From positions 1-9,404 of the forward strand of contig CATPBC010000256.1 of NCBI GenBank assembly GCA_955652195.1: a DNA stretch of 9,404 nucleotides, given 5' to 3'. The position numbers and the translations under genes were made by a program. Every line of letters begins with the position of its first letter. The first letter of the stretch is position 1. Below are positions 5,352 through 9,404 of the stretch, piece by piece. The stretch comes from an uncultured Xanthobacteraceae bacterium. Lineage in GTDB: Bacteria > Pseudomonadota > Alphaproteobacteria > Rhizobiales > Xanthobacteraceae. The notes under the pieces are model-generated. The model was not told the DNA's origin, did not search any database, and saw only the letters and a list, made by a program, of their open reading frames with translations.

Positions 5352-6323
5352 TTATTTGATCGCCAGCGGATTGGTCGGCGAGCCGACCGCACCCGTAATC
5401 GGGATCGCCGGCGCAACGAACATGAATTCGTAGACGCCATCGGTGGCGCAATCCTCGGCCAGGTCTTTTACGTAAAAAATCTCGCCCATGGTCATGCCCA
5501 TGATCGGGATGGTGATCCAGTGCCAGGGCTGGTTGATGCCGCCCTCGGTATTGTTCGGCCGCACCTCGCAGCCCCAGGTGTCGCTGGCGAGCGCGGCAAG
5601 CTGCGTGCGCGCGACGAATTCCAGCGTCTCGAAGGCGAAGCCTGGCGCGTCGCCGCCGGGATAGCCGTCCCAGCTCCCGGCTTTGAGGCAGCGCTCCATC
5701 TGGCCGGTGCGCACGATGATGTAATCGCCGCGCTTGAACTCGACATTCTGTTTCTTGGCCGTGCGATCGAGATCGTCGCAGCTGATGCCGTAGCCATCGT
5801 CGAGGCAGTCTTTGCCCAGCGCGCGGGCGACGTCGAGAAACACGCCGCGGCCGACCATCTTGTCCTTGGTATTTTCGATGCCGCATTTCGCCGCGCCGAA
5901 CGACGAGACCTCGCGGCAATCGTAGCCGTTCCACATGTTGTTCTCATAGAAGACATGGCCGAGGCCGTCCCATTGCGTGCCGCATTGCAGCGGGATCACC
6001 ACCATGTCGTCGGCGGCACGAATGCCGCGCTTGTCGAGCACGCCAGCATAAGCATCGGTCCCGGTGCGCAACATGGTGTGCAGCGGATTGATGCGGCCGA
6101 GCGCCGGATAACTGGTCTTGCCGCCCTGCGGTCCGTTATTGTCGAAATTGAGCGCCAGCGAAATCACCTTGCCCTTTTTGACCAGCCGCGCCGCGGCAAC
6201 GATATCCTCCGGCTGCGTGTAGTTGAGCGTGCCGATCTCGTCGTCGGCTCCCCATTTGCCCCAATTCTTGTACTTCTCCGCGGCTTGGCGGAGATCGTCT
6301 CGCGTCACCTTGCGACCGGCCAT
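5352..6323 (-). CDS. Cyclase family protein, long form with Gln-substituted metal motif
   Basis: A 323-residue member of the cyclase (kynurenine formamidase-like) family, about 95 residues longer than the short form in this window. The core metal motif reads QCGTQWDGLGHV (113-124). Aligned to HxGTHxDxPxH, the two metal-binding His are Gln113 and Gln117, while D119 and H123 remain. H268 and E281 are the likely C-terminal ligand pair. Other landmarks are NWGKWGADDEIGTLNY (20-35), typical of the long subfamily; GDYIIVRTGQM (199-209); and DTWGCEVRPN (248-257). There is no signal peptide, so it is probably cytosolic. The start at 6323 has AGGGA 7 nt upstream; the in-frame ATG at 6434 would overlap the divergent Bug gene and adds 37 residues with no family match. 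It is the first gene of a likely operon with Bug copy 1. Its substrate is unknown; hydrolysis of a cyclic amide or lactone is a family-level guess. Confidence 0.9.
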   Translation of the reverse strand: MAGRKVTRDDLRQAAEKYKNWGKWGADDEIGTLNYTQPEDIVAAARLVKKGKVISLALNFDNNGPQGGKTSYPALGRINPLHTMLRTGTDAYAGVLDKRGIRAADDMVVIPLQCGTQWDGLGHVFYENNMWNGYDCREVSSFGAAKCGIENTKDKMVGRGVFLDVARALGKDCLDDGYGISCDDLDRTAKKQNVEFKRGDYIIVRTGQMERCLKAGSWDGYPGGDAPGFAFETLEFVARTQLAALASDTWGCEVRPNNTEGGINQPWHWITIPIMGMTMGEIFYVKDLAEDCATDGVYEFMFVAPAIPITGAVGSPTNPLAIK

Positions 6324-6330
6324 TTTGCGT

Positions 6331-6335
6331 TCCCT
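6331..6335 (-). promoter_or_regulatory. Ribosome-binding site deciding the start of the long cyclase
   Basis: AGGGA on the minus strand lies 7 nt before the ATG at 6323 and supports that start over the in-frame ATG at 6434. Confidence 0.6.
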
Positions 6336-6367
6336 GCCCTTTTGCTGGTGCGGCGGATGAGAAGATT

Positions 6368-6379
6368 GCGGCGCGCCGC
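6368..6379. promoter_or_regulatory. 12-bp perfect palindrome in the cyclase/Bug divergent region
   Basis: GCGGCGCGCCGC is an exact palindrome in the 109-bp gap between the divergent long cyclase and Bug copy 2. It could be an operator shared by both units. It is all G and C, so in this high-GC genome it may be chance. No convincing -35/-10 pair was found on either strand of this gap. Confidence 0.3.
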
Positions 6380-6432
6380 TCGCCCGAAAGATGGAGCGAT
6401 GATAGCATTCTCGTGCAGCAAGGGAGGATGGC

Positions 6433-7431
6433 ATGCGAACGGTCGCGTCGGCTCGTCTTTTCGCGTTTTGCGCAAGCCTGGTGGTCGCCGGATTTTTCGC
6501 GGCAATGTTCGCCGCACCTGGCCGCGCTGCCGACAGCTATCCGGATCACAAAGTCCGCGTCATTGTGCCGTTCGCTGCCGGCGGGCCGACCGACGTGATC
6601 GGGCGCATGGTGGCTGAGCGCTTGTCCGACGCCTGGGGGCAGCAGCTCTATGTCGAGAACATGCCGGGCGCCGGCGGCAATCTCGGCGTCGAGGCTGCCG
6701 GCCGCGCCGCGCCGGACGGCTATACCATCGTCGTCGTCTCGACCGGCTTCATCATCAATCCGAGCATGTACAGCAAGATCGGTTATGACCCGGTCAAGGA
6801 TTTCACGCCGATTTCGCTGGTCGCCGCGTCGCCCAATGTCGTCACGGTGCATCCTTCGGTATCGGCAAAAGATTTGAAAGAGCTGATTGCACTGATCAAG
6901 GCCAATCCGGGTAAATACAGCTACGCGCAGCCGGCCACCGGCTCGACGCCGCATCTCGCCGGTGAATTGTTCAAACAGACTTACAATCTCGATCTCGTGA
7001 CGGTGCCGTTCAATGGCGCGCCGCTCGCCGTCAATTCCACGCTCGGCAATCACACGCCGATCGCGTTCACCGCCTTGCCGCCGGCGATGGGCAACGTCAA
7101 GGACGGCAGCCTGCGCGGCATCGCTATACTGGCAAAACAACGCTTGACCGCACTACCCGACCTGCCGACCAATATCGAAGAGGGCGTGCCCGGGCTTGAA
7201 AGCGATACGCTGACCGGAATCCTGGCCCCGGCTGGCACGCCGAAAGCGATCATCGACAAATGGAACGCGGCGATCGTCAAAATGGCCGCCGATCCCGAGA
7301 CGCGAAAGAAGCTCGACACGCTTGGCTTCGTGCCGGTGGCTAACAGCCCGGACCAGTTCGCCGAGCGCATCAAGTTGGAAATGGCGCGTTGGGACAAAGT
7401 GGTGAAAGCCGCCGGCATCCACGTCGATTGA
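6433..7431 (+). CDS. Bug/TctC family TTT periplasmic solute-binding protein (copy 2)
   Basis: A 332-residue periplasmic receptor of the TTT family. The signal peptide covers about residues 1-32, with R3/R8, a long hydrophobic run LFAFCASLVVAGFFAAMFAA, and probable cleavage at GRA-A. Landmarks follow: VRVIVPFAAGGPTDVIGR (41-58), with D54 in the first ligand loop; YVENMPGAGGNLG (73-85); APDGYTI (93-99); GSTPHLAGELFKQ (170-182); and TVPFNGAPLAVNSTLGNHTPIAF (190-212). GGGAGG (6422-6427) is a good ribosome-binding site 5 nt upstream. The next gene starts 24 bp after its stop on the same strand, so the two are almost surely co-transcribed. Since that enzyme resembles D-tartrate dehydratase, tartrate or a similar hydroxy-dicarboxylate is a reasonable guess for the ligand. 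No TctA/TctB subunit is nearby. Confidence 0.94.
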   Translation: MRTVASARLFAFCASLVVAGFFAAMFAAPGRAADSYPDHKVRVIVPFAAGGPTDVIGRMVAERLSDAWGQQLYVENMPGAGGNLGVEAAGRAAPDGYTIVVVSTGFIINPSMYSKIGYDPVKDFTPISLVAASPNVVTVHPSVSAKDLKELIALIKANPGKYSYAQPATGSTPHLAGELFKQTYNLDLVTVPFNGAPLAVNSTLGNHTPIAFTALPPAMGNVKDGSLRGIAILAKQRLTALPDLPTNIEEGVPGLESDTLTGILAPAGTPKAIIDKWNAAIVKMAADPETRKKLDTLGFVPVANSPDQFAERIKLEMARWDKVVKAAGIHVD

Positions 7432-7455
7432 TCTTCCCAGAACGCGATTGCACAC

Positions 7456-8625
7456 ATGCGCATTGCCGATATCGGCGAGACCAGCGTTCCGCTGAACTCC
7501 TCGCTCGCCAATTCGAGCATCGATTTTTCCGAAATGACAACCTCGGTGGTCGCGGTGATTACCGACGTCAAACGCGACGGCGAAACGGTCTGCGGCTTCG
7601 CTTTCAACTCGACCGGACGCTATGCCTGCGGCGCGCAGATGCGCGCTAGGTTCATCCCGCGCATCCTCAACGCCGAGCCGCGCTCCCTCCTCAACGACGC
7701 GGGCGACAATTTCGCGCCGGAAAAAATCCTCGCGGTCATGATGCGCAATGAGAAGTCCGGCGGGCACAGCGAACGCTCGATCGGTATTGGCACGATCGAG
7801 GTCGCGGTGTGGGATGCGGTCGCCAAGATTGCCGGCAAGCCGCTGCATCGCTTGCTCGCCGAGCGCTACAACGGCGGCAAGGCGGCGGACAAGGTGTTCT
7901 GTTACGTCGGCGGCGGCTGGTATGCGCCCGGCAAGACGATCGAGCACCTCCAGGATGAGATGCGGGCGCATCTCGACGCCGGCTATACGATGGTGAAGAT
8001 GAAAGTCGGCGGCATGCCGCTTGCCGACGATCTAAAACGGGTCGAGGCGGTAAAATCGATCCTGCCGCGCGGTGGCAAGCTCGCGGTCGACGCCAACTCG
8101 AAATTCGGCCGGGACGAAGCGCTGGCTTATGCGCGCGGCCTCGCACCGTTCGGGCTGCGCTGGTTCGAAGAGCCATGCGATCCGCTCGATTTCGCGCTCT
8201 TGGCCGAAATCGCCGCAGCCTACGAACCGCCGCTGTCGACCGGAGAGAATCTGTTTTCCACCCAGGACGTTGAAAACCTGGTCCGCTTCGGCGGACTCAA
8301 ACCGCAGCGCCGTGACGTTATTCAGGTCGACCCGCCGCAAGCCTATGGCATCGTGCAATATGCCCGCACGCTCGACATGCTGGCGCGGCATCAATGGCCG
8401 CGCGGCCTGATGTTCCCACATGGCGGCAACCAGATGTCGCTCGCCATCGCCGCCGGCTTCGGCCTTGGCGGCGCCGAGTCCTATCCCGGTGTGTTTGGCG
8501 ACTTCGGCGGCTTTGCCGATGATGCGCAGCTCAAGGACGGCTACATCAAGCTTTCCGATCGGCCGGGCATCGGTTTTGAAGGCCAATCGCGGCTCTATCG
8601 CATCATGCGCGAGCTCGCGGCGTAA
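7456..8625 (+). CDS. Enolase-superfamily (mandelate racemase/muconate lactonizing) enzyme, D-tartrate dehydratase (TarD)-like
   Basis: A 389-residue acid-sugar or hydroxy-acid dehydratase. Enolase-superfamily enzymes abstract the proton alpha to a carboxylate bound to Mg2+. The barrel residues are all present: the KxK base motif K181/K183 (VKMKVGG), metal ligands D212 (VDAN), E238 (WFEEP) and E264 (TGEN), then D292 and H322 (PHGG), the His-Asp pair. From memory, length, N-terminus (IDF..MTTS), the GGHSERS segment (102-108) and the C-terminal GIGFEGQS follow D-tartrate dehydratase of Bradyrhizobium japonicum, which converts D-tartrate to oxaloacetate. The D292 segment differs (VDPPQAYG here against my memory of FDCALSYG), so the substrate may be another aldarate or hydroxy acid. 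It has no Shine-Dalgarno sequence and probably depends on coupling to Bug copy 2. It ends 21 bp from a convergent gene, with no terminator seen. Confidence 0.9.
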   Translation: MRIADIGETSVPLNSSLANSSIDFSEMTTSVVAVITDVKRDGETVCGFAFNSTGRYACGAQMRARFIPRILNAEPRSLLNDAGDNFAPEKILAVMMRNEKSGGHSERSIGIGTIEVAVWDAVAKIAGKPLHRLLAERYNGGKAADKVFCYVGGGWYAPGKTIEHLQDEMRAHLDAGYTMVKMKVGGMPLADDLKRVEAVKSILPRGGKLAVDANSKFGRDEALAYARGLAPFGLRWFEEPCDPLDFALLAEIAAAYEPPLSTGENLFSTQDVENLVRFGGLKPQRRDVIQVDPPQAYGIVQYARTLDMLARHQWPRGLMFPHGGNQMSLAIAAGFGLGGAESYPGVFGDFGGFADDAQLKDGYIKLSDRPGIGFEGQSRLYRIMRELAA

Positions 8626-8646
8626 AACACGCGAGGCATCGACGCG

Positions 8647-9404
8647 CTACTCCCCCGTCAGTCCCTTGTCGCGGATGACCGCGCGCCAGCGCGCGATCTC
8701 ATGGCGCAAATAAGCTTCGAATTGCTGCGGCGAGCTCGGCGCCGGCGTGGTCCCGGATTCGCGCAGTTGCGCCCGCAGATCGGGCTCTCTGAGCGCGGTG
8801 ACCATGGCCGCGTTGAACTTTGCGATGACCGGCGCTGACGTGCCGGCCGGCGCCAGCACGCCGGCCCAATTATCGCAGACCACTCCCGGAAATCCTTGCT
8901 CGACAAAAGTAGCAACGTCCGGGAAAATGTCGAAACGTTGCTTTGACGCCGTGGCGAGCGCCTTGAGTTTTCCGGCGCGCACTTGTCCCATCACGGTCGG
9001 AATATCGCCGACCAAGCCGTCGAGCCGCCCGCCAAGAACGTCGGTGATCGCTTGCGCCGCGCCGCGGTAAGGCACCGACTGCAATTGAATGCCGGCATCG
9101 GCCTCGAATAATTGCAGAGCAAGATCGGACATGGCGCCGCGTCCGGTGATGCCGATGGTAATGGCGCCGGGTTTCTTACGCGCCAGCTCAGCAAGCTCGC
9201 GCGCCGAATTAATCTTCAGGCCGGCATTGACCACCAGCACCGGCGAGTTGATCGCCGCCTCGCCGACCGCGGCAAAATCTTTGATCGGGTCGTAATTCAG
9301 ATCGGGATGAAAGGCCGGGCTCAGCGCAATGGCGCCGGCGGTTGTGAAGAACAGCGTGTAGCCGTCGGGCTCGGACTGCGCCACGTATTGCGCGGCCACG
9401 GCGC
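8647..9404 (-). CDS. Bug/TctC family TTT periplasmic solute-binding protein (copy 3), N-terminus cut off
   Basis: The last 252 codons of a third TTT receptor; signal peptide and first ligand loop lie beyond the right edge. The visible part opens with AVAAQYVAQSEPDGYTLFFT, which is the family's 'A.A.PDGYTL' region at about residue 80 of a full protein. YDPIKDF, then GRGAMSDLALQLFEADAG in place of the usual GS..HLAGELFK, then SVPYRGAAQAITDVLGGRLDGLVGD and VLAPAGTSAPVIAKFNAAM follow in family order. The GTG at 9399 is an internal Val codon, not a start, because the family similarity runs through it. It is convergent with the tartrate-dehydratase-like gene, so it belongs to a different transcript and need not share its ligand. 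Confidence 0.92.
   Translation of the reverse strand, partial: AVAAQYVAQSEPDGYTLFFTTAGAIALSPAFHPDLNYDPIKDFAAVGEAAINSPVLVVNAGLKINSARELAELARKKPGAITIGITGRGAMSDLALQLFEADAGIQLQSVPYRGAAQAITDVLGGRLDGLVGDIPTVMGQVRAGKLKALATASKQRFDIFPDVATFVEQGFPGVVCDNWAGVLAPAGTSAPVIAKFNAAMVTALREPDLRAQLRESGTTPAPSSPQQFEAYLRHEIARWRAVIRDKGLTGE

Noticed and set aside
5297..5440. N-terminal extension of Bug copy 1 from an ATG at 5440
   Set aside because: It would put 48 Arg-rich residues before a normal signal peptide and overlap the cyclase gene; GGGGAGGA supports the start at 5296.
6324..6434. N-terminal extension of the long cyclase from an ATG at 6434
   Set aside because: The added residues do not look like the family, and the start would lie on the start codon of the divergent Bug gene; AGGGA supports 6323.
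5205..6617. A 470-codon plus-strand frame covering the long cyclase and entering Bug copy 2
   Set aside because: It is the longest open frame in the window, but its composition is typical of antisense frames in GC-rich DNA and it overlaps two well-supported genes.
9397..9399. GTG start for Bug copy 3 at 9399
   Set aside because: Family similarity (alanine-rich helix before PDGYTL) runs through this codon to the window edge, so the gene simply continues outside.
1..9404. CRISPR arrays, tRNAs, insertion sequences, phage or toxin-antitoxin genes
   Set aside because: Looked for on both strands; no spaced repeats, cloverleaf, transposase or matching small gene pair was seen.

Overview
The window looks like a chromosomal stretch of a high-GC alphaproteobacterium, probably Hyphomicrobiales of the Bradyrhizobium/Xanthobacter type. 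This rests on the GC-rich codon use, several solute-binding proteins of the Bug/TctC family of tripartite tricarboxylate transporters (TTT), the protein families present, and a D-tartrate-dehydratase-like enzyme resembling the Bradyrhizobium one. No RNA genes, insertion sequences, phage genes, CRISPR arrays or tRNAs were seen. It reads as an accessory catabolic region for organic acids.

Layout. (1) Minus strand 1-1405: msrB (methionine sulfoxide reductase B), a short kynurenine-formamidase-type cyclase, and the N-terminus of a thiamine-diphosphate (ThDP) enzyme that runs off the left edge. (2) Plus strand 1481-2677: an MFS permease divergent from msrB. The short intergenic region between them carries 11-bp direct repeats and an 8-bp inverted repeat. 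(3) Minus 2781-3164: a PcaC-like carboxymuconolactone decarboxylase family protein. (4) Plus 3299-4273: a Gfo/Idh/MocA oxidoreductase, divergent from the previous gene, with a 13-codon mini-ORF overlapping its start. (5) Minus 4328-6323: a long-form cyclase followed by a Bug solute-binding protein, with a hairpin between them. (6) Plus 6433-8625: a second Bug protein followed by an enolase-superfamily dehydratase resembling D-tartrate dehydratase. (7) Minus 8647-9404: a third Bug protein, cut by the right edge.

How the genes may work together. Three periplasmic binding proteins sit within 5.1 kb, and no TctA/TctB membrane subunits are visible. Two of the three are arranged with an enzyme: binding protein plus long cyclase, and binding protein plus tartrate-like dehydratase. 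The simplest reading is capture and breakdown of several small carboxylates or hydroxy acids, with the permease supplied elsewhere. The decarboxylase-like, Gfo/Idh and ThDP genes fit such a role, but no complete known pathway can be assembled here. I found no clearly new multi-gene defence or mobile system. The most interesting items are the long cyclase whose two usual metal-binding histidines are glutamines, the intercistronic hairpin supported by a G-U pair on the transcribed strand, and the repeat structure between msrB and the MFS gene.
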